Positions 1-6,716 of a DNA stretch of 42,461 nucleotides are shown piece after piece. Made by a program: the position numbers and the translations under genes. The notes beneath the pieces were generated by a model. The model saw only the letters and a program-made list of their open reading frames with translations, was not told the DNA's origin and searched no databases. This DNA comes from Streptomyces tendae (lineage in GTDB: Bacteria; Actinomycetota; Actinomycetes; Streptomycetales; Streptomycetaceae). Every line of letters begins with the position of its first letter. Positions within the stretch are counted from its first letter, which is position 1. The stretch is taken from positions 1 to 42,461 of the forward strand of contig NZ_BMUY01000025.1 of assembly GCF_014650435.1 (NCBI RefSeq), given 5' to 3'.

Positions 1-289
1 CGCGGAGCGGGATACCAGGCGCTAGCGCCTGGAAATGCAAGGAATTCGCACAGCGAATTCAAAAGCATTTTCGAAGTTTCGCGAAACGCTTACGCGTTTC
101 GCGGATTCCCCGCACGGCGGGGAATTGCATTTCCGCTTACGCTCCAATGCTCGGGGGAATTTCTGGGCGGGTAGGGGGCGTCCGCTTGCGCTCCCGCCCT
201 GCCGGTCGCAAGCGGCAGCAACAGGGGGAGGGGTGATGATGCATCAACTCTGCTGCCGGGTAGGATCACGAACCCGTCACTACCACCCA
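1..289. repeat. Left terminal inverted repeat / telomere
   Basis: The first ~290 bases match the reverse complement of the last ~290 bases, with scattered substitutions and a one-base indel near 41. Palindromes seen: outer CGC-GGA-GCG (1-9, the archetypal Streptomyces first palindrome minus its first two bases), a perfect 18-mer at 15-32, and hairpins at 42-60 (loop ACA), 80-103 (10-bp arms), 105-125 (loop ACG) and 165-199. In Streptomyces such palindromes fold the 3' overhang that Tap and Tpg recognise. The inner palindromes do not look like the archetypal set. No gene is supported here. Confidence 0.9.
258..273 (+). promoter_or_regulatory. Inward-pointing motif GGGTRGGATCACGAAC, copy A
   Basis: This 16-base motif (GGGTAGGATCACGAAC) is identical to the one upstream of the ttrA-like gene at the other end, and one base different from copy B at 519-534. 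All three follow a GATGCA element and read toward the plasmid interior. It is probably a promoter or protein-binding site; its function is inferred only from the repetition. Confidence 0.4.
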
Positions 290-556
290 TCGGGGTCGGC
301 ACTCCTCTCGGGCCCCCGCCCGAACCAGTCACCCCGGATCCGAAACTACCCGTCGGACAGTAGCGCGAGTCCCGTCGGACGCTCGGCCCGAAATTCACCA
401 CTCCCGCAGAGAGTAGCACCCTGCCGGGGGTGGACAGTGCGCGTACCGGTCGACTGCCAGTCGTGTTCGAGGCATCGCTGACATGAGGGATGGAACGGGA
501 TACATCGTGTGATGCATCGGGTGGGATCACGAACGAGTTGGCACCTTCGGATCGTG
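290..556. other. Subterminal non-coding region
   Basis: No convincing gene lies between the end of the terminal repeat and the stop of the first leftward gene. Open frames here are short, biased and overlap the telomeric palindromes. The only recognisable element is copy B of the inward-pointing motif at 519-534. Confidence 0.5.
519..534 (+). promoter_or_regulatory. Inward-pointing motif, copy B
   Basis: GGGTGGGATCACGAAC, preceded directly by GATGCATC. It differs by one base from copy A (258-273) and from the copy 41 bp upstream of the ttrA-like start at the right end. No rightward gene follows, so this may be the remnant of a lost left-arm gene's control region. Confidence 0.4.
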
Positions 557-1132
557 TCACTTGCGCTCGATGTGGGCCACCCATGTAACGGCCTGGACTT
601 TGCTGGGGATTTCACCAATCCTCTGGGCTGCTGCGCGGTAGCAGTCGGCGAGCAGGTTGTACCGTCCGATTGCTCCCAATCCTCGGTCGCGCTGCCCGTA
701 GATTTCGCGTACCGCGATATCATGTGCGTGGCGGTCGATTACTACGGCCTCCGTGTGCTCGGGGTCTGCAATGCACACGTAGAAGAATCCCGTTTTGATG
801 TGCATGGGCAGAACTTCACTCGGGTCGGTTCCTGCCATGATGCGGTTTGCCTTGGTGATTGCATCACGAACGTGTCCGCTTGCCTTTCCTTCGATAAAGG
901 CCTTGCGGGCAAGTCGGCAGTTTTCCGACCATGACTTGTTGGCGGACAGTGCGGCGAGAACACCCGCGCCCTTTTCAGTCTCTCCCGCAGCGATTTCGGC
1001 GGCGAACTGATGCGCCGTCACGTACCACTGACGGCCTCGTTTTACCTGGTCGAGCGTGGCCGTATTCCACTGATCGATGATGGCCTGGGTGTAGGCGGTG
1101 CGCTGCTTTTCGGTGCACTTGACCGGGATCAT
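557..1132 (-). CDS. Conserved hypothetical protein, possibly HhH-glycosylase-like fold
   Basis: A 191-aa protein with an ATG start preceded by GAGGAAGC. The pattern resembles proteins common in actinophages and plasmids: 'GVLAALSANKSW' near 57-68, a conserved segment 'VIDRHAHDIA' at 131-140 and a C-terminal 'VQAVTW' helix. The N-terminal helices followed by an Asp/His segment recall helix-hairpin-helix DNA glycosylase folds, but this is inference from pattern only. It is transcribed toward the left telomere and has no obvious operon partner. G+C is lower than in neighbouring plasmid genes, consistent with separate acquisition. Confidence 0.6.
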   Translation of the reverse strand: MIPVKCTEKQRTAYTQAIIDQWNTATLDQVKRGRQWYVTAHQFAAEIAAGETEKGAGVLAALSANKSWSENCRLARKAFIEGKASGHVRDAITKANRIMAGTDPSEVLPMHIKTGFFYVCIADPEHTEAVVIDRHAHDIAVREIYGQRDRGLGAIGRYNLLADCYRAAAQRIGEIPSKVQAVTWVAHIERK

Positions 1133-1238
1133 GCTTCCTCGGGGTTTGAGTGATCGCGCGGAAGGGGCGGGGAGGAGCGGGCTCGACGGCGGCTCAACTC
1201 GGGTGCCGGGCGCGGTGAAGGAATGAGGTGGGGTGAGG

Positions 1239-1272
1239 GGCCGGGGGAGGCTCGTTGTGGCCTCCCCCGGCC
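1239..1272 (-). terminator. Hairpin terminator after DUF3846-like gene
   Basis: Perfect 13-bp arms (1239-1251 and 1260-1272) with an 8-base loop lie just past the stop of the leftward gene at 1283. There is no clear U-run, as is common in Streptomyces. Confidence 0.6.
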
Positions 1273-1282
1273 GTATGAGGGC

Positions 1283-1657
1283 TCAGGCGGTACGCGGGTG
1301 GGGAACCGTCGGCGTGTCGATTCCGGCGAGTTCCAGAAGTGCGGCGCAGTTGTCGAGGGTGAGTCCGGTGGTGCGGTTTTTGGGGTCGGTTCCGGTGTAT
1401 ACGGTGGTGCCGTAGTATTCGTGTGAGACGAGGATGGTTGCGGCGTGAATGGCGATGGCCGGCCGGTTAAGCTCAGACCCGTTGTTCCCGTCGTCGTCCA
1501 GCCACACGGAAATCTTGGGCGAGAGGTCCATTACGGCGATATTCGGTGAATCGATTTCGCTGTAAATGGTGCTGATGTCGGTCGGAGAGTTGCCGGAGAA
1601 TTCAACGATCTTGAACGAGGCGTCGGGACGGAGAACGAGCGCGAACGTTGCGGACAC
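1283..1657 (-). CDS. DUF3846-like small protein
   Basis: A 124-aa acidic protein starting at a GTG with AAAGGGG upstream. The central run 'VWLDDDGNNGSELNRPA' (about 51-67), followed by 'ATILV' and 'YYGTTVYTG', fits the DUF3846 pattern of an Asp/Glu-Gly segment, an Asn, and a late Gly-Thr turn. DUF3846 proteins occur in phages and plasmids and have no known activity. The start region lies in a short inverted repeat, GGACAC-GG-GTGTCC (1652-1665), which could mask translation. It is separated from its neighbours by a hairpin terminator and the hairpin array. Confidence 0.6.
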   Translation of the reverse strand: MSATFALVLRPDASFKIVEFSGNSPTDISTIYSEIDSPNIAVMDLSPKISVWLDDDGNNGSELNRPAIAIHAATILVSHEYYGTTVYTGTDPKNRTTGLTLDNCAALLELAGIDTPTVPHPRTA

Positions 1658-1788
1658 GGGTGTCCCCTTTCAGGGCGTGGTGATCTTGGGTGGTGATCGG
1701 CTGCCACTGCCGACCAACAAGAAAAGTGTATCGCAATTTAGCTACCTAGGCGATCACTTTCGCCGAGTTTCCGCAGGTCAACCCGTAT
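1658..1788. promoter_or_regulatory. Leader region of the DUF3846-like gene
   Basis: This 131-bp non-coding stretch holds the ribosome-binding site of the leftward gene and an A/T-rich patch around 1720-1740 that is unusual for this DNA and may be its promoter. No clear -10/-35 pair could be assigned. Confidence 0.35.
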
Positions 1789-2101
1789 GGAGCAGTGGGC
1801 CGGGGCCCGGCCGCCGTGCCGCCGATTCGCACCGCGCAGCGGTGGGAATCTGCCTGTCCGGACGCCGCAGGCGGCGGGGCTGCGCGCAGCGTCTGCCCCG
1901 GGACCGGGCAGGCCCGCCGTAGGACCGCGCAGCGGGCCCGGCGGTGGTGGGGGCGGGGCGAGCGTGCGCAGCACGCGGTCGGGCGCGCAGCGGCCGACGT
2001 CCTGGCCGCACCGGGCGTGAGCGCGCGCAGCGCGCGGTCCGGGTGCGCAGCGCCCGGGCACGCCTCGGCGGCGCGGCGGCCGGGCCCCGGCCCACTGCTC
2101 C
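1789..2101. repeat. Array of GCA-loop hairpins inside a 35-bp inverted repeat
   Basis: A 35-bp inverted repeat (1789-1823 with 2067-2101, one G-T wobble) encloses at least six hairpins whose loop is GCA on the plus strand: 1824-1850, 1925-1935, 1962-1976, 1978-1998, 2021-2035 and 2039-2057. Each centre reads GCGCAGC. Triloop GCA hairpins of this type characterise the 3' strand of archetypal Streptomyces telomeres. Here the array is internal and oriented like a right-hand end. Open frames through it are compositional artefacts. It could be a fossil telomere, a protein-binding site or a replication element. Confidence 0.75.
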
Positions 2102-2176
2102 CCCAGGGAAGGCAGTCTTCTGACGGTGTGCCTCGCTGCGCCGTCGGGCGGCGATGCACGCAGGCGGGACGCGCGA

Positions 2177-2205
2177 GTGCCCCCCAGGCGCGGCCTGGGG
2201 GGCAC
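2177..2205 (-). terminator. Hairpin terminator after HTH/DUF6292 gene
   Basis: Perfect 13-bp arms (2177-2189, 2193-2205) with a 3-base loop lie 25 bp past the stop of the leftward gene. The arms hold C6/G6 runs. Confidence 0.6.
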
Positions 2206-2229
2206 GGTTCGGCGTTTGCTGCGCGCGGG

Positions 2230-3240
2230 TCAGGTGGCGGGGTCGAGGGCGTTGATGAGGTCGGCGGGGGCGGGGGTGGTGCCGGTGGCGAGGTGGCGCA
2301 CGCCGTCGCCGGGCGGGGGCCATGCTGCGCCCCGGCCGAGCGGGTGGCGGCGGGAGGTCGCGATGCGCCAGCCGTGCCGTTCGGACCACACCAGAGCGGG
2401 GGCCGGCGCCGCGGGGGCGTCCAGGACGATCGCGGCCATGCAGACGTCGTCGTCGGGGTGCTGGACCGGGGGCGGGGTGTCGGTGGAGCGCCAGCCGTGT
2501 GCGTGCAGGGCCTGGGCCACGGCGGCGAGGTAGGGGAGCGCCTGGCGGCCGCGCAGGACGGATTCGGCGCGGACGCTCGCGCGGCGGGTCTGGCCGGCGG
2601 GGTAGCCGAGTTGGGCGGCGGCCTGTGCTGCTGTGAGCCCGCGCTGGTCCATGACGTCGGCCATCCGCTGCGCGCGGCACTGGGTCAGTGCGGCCTGCGC
2701 GGTGTTGCGGTGTACGCCGAGGTGGTCGGTGACGTCGGCCGCGGTGAGGGCGGGGTCGGCGTCCAGGAGCTGCGCGACGCGCGCGGGCAGCTGGTCGCGG
2801 GGGACCTGGTCCCCGGCGCCGGTGGGCCGGCCGCCCCCGCCGCTGCTGGTGCGGGCACGGGGCGAGGGGGCGTAGTCCCGCACGACCCGGCGGGGCCAGT
2901 GCTCAACTCCGCCCACGCGCACCAGGTGCTCGCTGATGGCAGGGTCCTTCTTGCGGCGGTCCCACACCGACAGGGGCTCGCCTCGCAGGGCGGCGGCCTC
3001 CTGGCGGTCCAGGAGGTCTGCGTCGTCGTCCGCTGCTGGCAGCTGCGGGACGGGGAGTCCGGCGAGGTGCGCGTCGACCTGCTCGCCGTCGTAGAGCCGG
3101 GTGCGGCCCGCGTTCAGGGGCGCGGGAAAGGCGTCGGCCAGGTGCTGGCCGGAGTTCAGCAGGGTCTGCACTGCGATGCCCTGCTGCGCGGCGATGTCGG
3201 CGAGGGTGCGCACCAGGTGCTGGCGTCCGGCGCGGATCAT
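2230..3240 (-). CDS. Helix-turn-helix protein with DUF6292-like C-terminus
   Basis: The chosen ATG gives 336 aa beginning MIRAGRQHLVRT and has TCTGGAGG upstream; a longer frame runs 47 codons further but lacks a good ribosome site. The N-terminal ~65 residues resemble a winged-helix/AlpA-type DNA-binding fold ('RTRLYDGEQVDAHLAG'). A second HTH-like stretch lies near 155-185 ('LTAADVTDHLGVHRNTAQAAL'). The C-terminal ~100 residues ('PYLAAVAQALHAHGW' ... 'ERHGWRIATS') fit DUF6292, a Streptomyces domain of unknown role. It sits between the helicase gene and the GCA-hairpin array, so it may bind DNA there or regulate replication; that is inference. Confidence 0.6.
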   Translation of the reverse strand: MIRAGRQHLVRTLADIAAQQGIAVQTLLNSGQHLADAFPAPLNAGRTRLYDGEQVDAHLAGLPVPQLPAADDDADLLDRQEAAALRGEPLSVWDRRKKDPAISEHLVRVGGVEHWPRRVVRDYAPSPRARTSSGGGGRPTGAGDQVPRDQLPARVAQLLDADPALTAADVTDHLGVHRNTAQAALTQCRAQRMADVMDQRGLTAAQAAAQLGYPAGQTRRASVRAESVLRGRQALPYLAAVAQALHAHGWRSTDTPPPVQHPDDDVCMAAIVLDAPAAPAPALVWSERHGWRIATSRRHPLGRGAAWPPPGDGVRHLATGTTPAPADLINALDPAT

Positions 3241-3547
3241 GGGGGCCTCCAGAGTCCGGCGAAACCACCGGCAACTCGTCAAGAAAACGGTACGGATTTT
3301 TCCTACTGAACGGCGCGGTAGGCTGCTCTGCGAGCACGCGTCCCTTGGACGGTGACTTGGGTCGGCCGGCACCCGTGCCACCCGCCGGTTGGCGGACTGA
3401 GGGTGCCGGCCACTTTGCTGCTGGTGATGCCCATGCGGGCTCTCTCTTCATGATCGGCTGTGCGGGCCGCTGAGGGACGATCATGGGTAGGCCGGGGGAT
3501 GCGCCCGGCCCGTCCGTGATCGCGCCGCACAGCGGCGTCCAGGACGG
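3241..3547. promoter_or_regulatory. Intergenic region with promoter candidate and hairpins
   Basis: No gene is supported. On the minus strand a TTGACG at about 3279-3284 may be the -35 box of the 2230-3240 gene. Nested hairpins at 3364-3411 (11-bp outer arms, inner CCGCC/GGCGG) could be a terminator or attenuator. The region also contains the helicase gene's terminator at 3490-3510. Confidence 0.4.
3490..3510 (-). terminator. Hairpin downstream of DnaB-like gene
   Basis: 7-bp arms GGCCGGG/CCCGGCC with a 7-base loop, 38 bp past the helicase stop. Confidence 0.45.
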
Positions 3548-4900
3548 TTAGAGGGCAGGTTCTTCCGCGCTGGACATGTCGCGCAGGCGGCTGTAGTGGA
3601 ACTGGTGGCCCACGGTCACGGTGGCCGTAGGGCCGTTGCGGTGCTTGGCCACGATCAGGTCGGTCTCGCCGGAACGCTCGGACTCCGGCTCGTAGTAGTC
3701 CTCGCGGTGCAGCAGGATGATGCCGTCGGCGTCCTGTTCCAGGGCGCCGGAGTCGCGCAGGTCGCTGACCGCTGGCCTTTTGTCCTGCCGTTGTTCGGGC
3801 CCGCGGTTGAGCTGGGCCAGGGCGATGATCACGGCGCCGGTGTCGGAGGCGAGGATCTTCAGTTCGCGGCTGATCTCGGTGACGCGGTCGTAGGTCGACT
3901 GCCGGGCGTTGCGCTGGTCGGTCTGCATCAGCTGGAGGTAGTCGACGACCACGAGCGGGGCGCGGCCGGTCTCGCGGATGACGGTTTTGATGCGGGAGCG
4001 GATGCGGGCGGGGCTGACGCGGGCGCTGTAGTCCATCCACAGCGGTAGGCCCTTCAGCTCCGGAGTGTGTCGGTCGAGGCGGTCCCAGTCGTCCTGGGTG
4101 AGGCTGTCGACGCCGTCGCGGATGTGGTGGAACGCCACCCGGGCCCGTGCCGACAGGATCCGGTTGCTGACCTCGGCACGGCCCATCTCCAGGCTGTGCA
4201 CCAGTGTCGGACCGCCCTTGCGGGCGTTGGCGGTGGCGACGCCGAGCGCGAACGCGCTCTTGCCCATGGCCGGGCGGGCGGCGACCAGGATCATCTGGCC
4301 GGGCATGAGCTTCATCAGGATGTCGAGGTCGGTGAACCCGGTGACGGCCGCTGGCGGGACGGAGACGGCCAGGCTGTCCAGGTGTGCGTCCAGGTGGTCG
4401 CCGAACCGGCCGAAGGTGTCGTCGTCCTGGTCGTCGGCGGCCAGGGACTCCAGCTCGGCCTGGTGGGCGGCGATCGTCTCCGGCACCGACAGCGGGTCTG
4501 CCTGGCGAGCGCCCTGCATCCCGCGCACCAGCGCGGCCTGGTAGCGGCGCACCTGGGCGTACCCGTGGACCAGGTCGGCGTAGTGGCCGGCCTCGGCAGA
4601 CGAGCAGGCCTCGCTCGCGAGCCGGGACAGGCCCACCATGCCCCCGGCACGCTCGAGGTCGCCGGTGCTGCGCAGCTGCGCCTCCACCGCGGGCACTCCG
4701 GTCGGCCGTCCGGCGCCGTGAAGCCGCTGGACGGCCAGCCACACCAGCTCGTGTGCGGGCTCGTGCCAGTCGCCCTCGCGCACGGCGCGGGCCACGTCGG
4801 CAACCGGGTCGTACGAGGGGGTCGCCATCAGGCAGGCCCCCAGTGCGCGGCTCTCGGCTTCCACGGAGACGGCCTGCTCCTGGTCCAGGGTCATGGTCAC
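3548..4900 (-). CDS. DnaB-like replicative helicase (Rep2-like)
   Basis: A 450-aa protein with DnaB architecture: an N-terminal helical domain (about 10-120), a linker, then a RecA-type ATPase. Walker A is 'ARPAMGKSA' (about 208-216) and Walker B 'VVVDYLQLM' (about 309-317). 'SDLRDSGALEQDAD' and the basic 'VAKHRNGPT' are typical C-terminal DnaB motifs. The GTG start overlaps the stop of the upstream initiator gene (GTGA), with GGAGG 7 bases before it; an in-frame ATG lies six bases later. In pSLA2-type linear plasmids a DnaB-like Rep2 works with the iteron-binding Rep1, and the arrangement here is the same. Confidence 0.85.
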   Translation of the reverse strand: MTMTLDQEQAVSVEAESRALGACLMATPSYDPVADVARAVREGDWHEPAHELVWLAVQRLHGAGRPTGVPAVEAQLRSTGDLERAGGMVGLSRLASEACSSAEAGHYADLVHGYAQVRRYQAALVRGMQGARQADPLSVPETIAAHQAELESLAADDQDDDTFGRFGDHLDAHLDSLAVSVPPAAVTGFTDLDILMKLMPGQMILVAARPAMGKSAFALGVATANARKGGPTLVHSLEMGRAEVSNRILSARARVAFHHIRDGVDSLTQDDWDRLDRHTPELKGLPLWMDYSARVSPARIRSRIKTVIRETGRAPLVVVDYLQLMQTDQRNARQSTYDRVTEISRELKILASDTGAVIIALAQLNRGPEQRQDKRPAVSDLRDSGALEQDADGIILLHREDYYEPESERSGETDLIVAKHRNGPTATVTVGHQFHYSRLRDMSSAEEPAL

Positions 4901-6075
4901 TTGGCCGCCTCCACTTCGCCGCGGGTGACGCCGGGGTGCGTGCATCGCTGCTGCGGGGCGTCGTCGTCGTCGTCCAGCAGCCAGCCGTACTCATCGCACG
5001 CCGGGCAGGCCTCGATGACGCCGCGCGCCGCCGCCGGCCGCGCGCCGGTGCCCGGCGCGGGGGTAGATGCCGGCTGCGGGCGGACCTGGGCGTAGCGGCG
5101 CAGGTCGCGTACCCAGCCGGGCAGGCACTTGGTCCAGGACGCTGCCCCGCCCGTGTTCTTCAGGACCTCCGCTTCGAGCAGGACCAGGTAGTCGGCGCTG
5201 GCATCGACCAACGACGGCCAGCCCTGCTGGCGCATCGTGCGAAGCAGCTTCGGCGCGCAGCTGCGGGCAGTGGACGCACCCGCCTGCCAAAGCCGCATCT
5301 GCTGGAGGAAGTCCTCAGCCGCACAGATCTCCTCCGGAGAGAACTCCGGTCCCTCCTCCCGCTGTGACGGAAGCGAACCCGAGGGGCGGGTGTGAGGGGT
5401 AGGGGAGGAGGAATCCTCCTCCTCCGGGGGGTGTGGGGGGGAGGAGATTCTGTTTCCCGGAACCCGGGAAGCGTTCTGACCTGCGGGAACATGCCGTTTA
5501 CCGCTTCCCGGAACGCCGGAACCGTCGTTACCGCTTCCGGCGTTCCGGGAAGCGTTGCGACCTGCGGTTTTACCTGCTTCCCTGGACGACGCTTCCGGCG
5601 TTCCGGGAAGCGTCGCGACCTGCGGTTTTACCTCGTCGTGATCTTCGGCCCCCGGAGAGGCCGGCGACCAGTCCGGGTTCCAGGCTGGGTTGTCGTAGAC
5701 CTCGTAGACGACCCGGCCCTTACGGCCGGGCTTGGTCGGGTGCGGCAGCTGTGTCCGGCGCACGTATCCGGCGTCCAGGAGCCGGGCGAACGACTCGTAC
5801 ACGGCGTTCTTCCCGACCAGTTCGCGCGCGTTCTTGGCAGAGCGAATGCCGCGTTCCTGGAGTTGCTTCCAGACGCTCAGCGGAGTGGACTCCATGGAAG
5901 AGGCCAGATTGAACATGACTTGAATCAGCACGACGTAGTCGAGGGTGTGTACCAGGTCACTCCCGACGCCCATGTGTCTCGGGACCGAGACGCCGCTGAC
6001 GGGGGCCTTCGCCGCTTTCAGGTGTCCCGACTCGTCCACGGGGTGGCTGCCGGGCGGGTGTTGCTGGCTGTACAA
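4897..6075 (-). CDS. Rep1-like plasmid replication initiator carrying the origin iterons
   Basis: A 392-aa protein from the preferred TTG, which has GGGGAG upstream; internal starts near MGVGSDLVH are possible. The N-terminal ~110 residues look like a winged helix ('VWKQLQERGIRSAKNARELVGKNAVYESFARLLDAGYV'). A low-complexity middle (about 120-230) is encoded by the iterons. The C-terminus has a helical block and a Cys-rich end 'CPACDEYGWLLDDDDDAPQQRC'. Overlap with the DnaB-like gene implies translational coupling. Initiator plus helicase with iterons inside the initiator gene matches the pSLA2 type of origin. The middle is selected as DNA rather than protein (see the iteron entry). Confidence 0.75.
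   Translation of the reverse strand: MYSQQHPPGSHPVDESGHLKAAKAPVSGVSVPRHMGVGSDLVHTLDYVVLIQVMFNLASSMESTPLSVWKQLQERGIRSAKNARELVGKNAVYESFARLLDAGYVRRTQLPHPTKPGRKGRVVYEVYDNPAWNPDWSPASPGAEDHDEVKPQVATLPGTPEASSREAGKTAGRNASRNAGSGNDGSGVPGSGKRHVPAGQNASRVPGNRISSPPHPPEEEDSSSPTPHTRPSGSLPSQREEGPEFSPEEICAAEDFLQQMRLWQAGASTARSCAPKLLRTMRQQGWPSLVDASADYLVLLEAEVLKNTGGAASWTKCLPGWVRDLRRYAQVRPQPASTPAPGTGARPAAARGVIEACPACDEYGWLLDDDDDAPQQRCTHPGVTRGEVEAAK
5455..5633. repeat. Iterons: likely replication origin inside rep1
   Basis: Two 43-bp direct repeats, 5533-5575 and 5591-5633, differ by one base and are spaced 58 bp. A partial third copy lies at about 5455-5487. An exact inverted copy of 19 bp (5503-5521) faces 5535-5553. 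Because 58 is not a multiple of three, the two full copies are read in different frames of the initiator, giving unrelated peptides (KPQVATLPGTPEA and KTAGRNASRNAGS). The conservation is therefore at DNA level, as expected for initiator-binding iterons. Confidence 0.8.
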
Positions 6076-6083
6076 GGAGTCAT

Positions 6084-6100
6084 CTCCCCAGGTAGGGGAG
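6084..6100 (-). promoter_or_regulatory. Hairpin over the rep1 ribosome-binding site
   Basis: Arms CTCCCC and GGGGAG with a 5-base loop. On the minus strand the GGGGAG arm is the presumed ribosome site for the TTG start at 6075, so folding would hide it. This could limit initiator synthesis. Confidence 0.35.
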
Positions 6101-6145
6101 CCATGATCAGTGAATGTGACCGACCAGAAGACCCGGAGTAGTGGC

Positions 6146-6231
6146 GTTGCGCAATCTCTGGCGCATACTCTGGGTAGAGGTGACCACGAGGGCCGCAAGG
6201 CCCACGGGCATCACCCCCGGCGAGGTCACCT
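6146..6231 (+). promoter_or_regulatory. Structured leader region opposite rep1 promoter
   Basis: The region has 8-bp arms AGGTGACC/GGTCACCT (6178-6185, 6224-6231) enclosing GGGCC-GCAA-GGCCC (6190-6203), whose loop is GNRA type. A promoter-like TTGCGC...TACTCT lies just left on the plus strand, with short spacing. It may hold the rep1 promoter and perhaps a small RNA; neither is proven. Confidence 0.3.
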
Positions 6232-6281
6232 CACCGGATCACGACTCAAGGCTCTGTGAAGGTCGATTGAGTCGGACTTGG

Positions 6282-6314
6282 AAGCGGCTCCTGTTGTGGC
6301 GACAGGGGCCGCTT
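6282..6314 (-). terminator. Terminator after small HTH gene
   Basis: 13-bp arms (6282-6294, 6302-6314) with one G-T wobble and a 7-base loop, 35 bp past the HTH stop on the leftward strand. Confidence 0.6.
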
Positions 6315-6348
6315 CGCATTTACGGGGGGCGAACGCAGGAATCCACGG

Positions 6349-6609
6349 CTACTCCACTCCGTCGACAGCGTCCGGGTGCTTGGCTGCCCACCCCGCGAGT
6401 AGGCGCGCGTACGCCTCCAGGTGGCGACGTCGAGGCTTGGCCGCACCGACTTCCCACCGGTTGAAGGCCACGCGGGTGACTCCGAGGACGTGGGCCACTT
6501 CCTGCTGGGTGAGATCGTCCGCCTTGCGCAGCCGCGCACGGACCTCAGGCGGCGGCAGGGCGTCCGGTCGTGCCAGCAGAGCATCGACCGCGTCCAGCAG
6601 CTCAGACAA
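6349..6609 (-). CDS. Small XRE-type HTH regulator, Tap N-terminus-like
   Basis: An 86-aa protein with a TTG start preceded by GGAGAGGGGG. An XRE-type helix-turn-helix covers about 28-65 ('TQQEVAHVLGVTRVAFNRWE'). Nearly the whole length matches the first ~75 residues of this plasmid's Tap: both have 'VDALL', 'LPPP', 'RARLR', 'LEAY.RLLAGWAAK'. It may regulate its own or other plasmid promoters, or compete with Tap for its site. Two AGTTCTG direct repeats lie just upstream. It is separated from rep1 by a terminator. Confidence 0.75.
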   Translation of the reverse strand: MSELLDAVDALLARPDALPPPEVRARLRKADDLTQQEVAHVLGVTRVAFNRWEVGAAKPRRRHLEAYARLLAGWAAKHPDAVDGVE

Positions 6610-6633
6610 CGCTCCCCCTCTCCTTACATGATC

Positions 6634-6650
6634 CAGAACTATACAGAACT
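6634..6650 (-). promoter_or_regulatory. Direct repeats upstream of small HTH gene
   Basis: AGTTCTG occurs twice (6634-6640 and 6644-6650 on the minus strand), spaced exactly 10 bp, with TATAGT between. One helical turn of spacing and the position 25-40 bp from the start suggest an operator or promoter of the HTH gene. Confidence 0.4.
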
Positions 6651-6716
6651 CTTGACTTAAGGCCGGGGAGTTGGGGGCGTGTCGCCGGATCTGCTGCGCG
6701 CCGGAACGAACGCTTC

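Noticed and set aside
35..584. Open frames on both strands over the left terminal repeat
   Set aside because: They run through telomeric palindromes, lack ribosome sites and recognisable domains, and one starts inside a repeated DNA motif.
1738..2680. Long Arg/Pro/Ala-rich ORFs across the hairpin array
   Set aside because: Very high G+C keeps several frames open; the products are low-complexity and the DNA is explained by inverted repeats.
3303..4994. 563-aa ORF overlapping the helicase gene on the same strand
   Set aside because: Arg/Pro-rich shadow of the DnaB-like gene in another frame.
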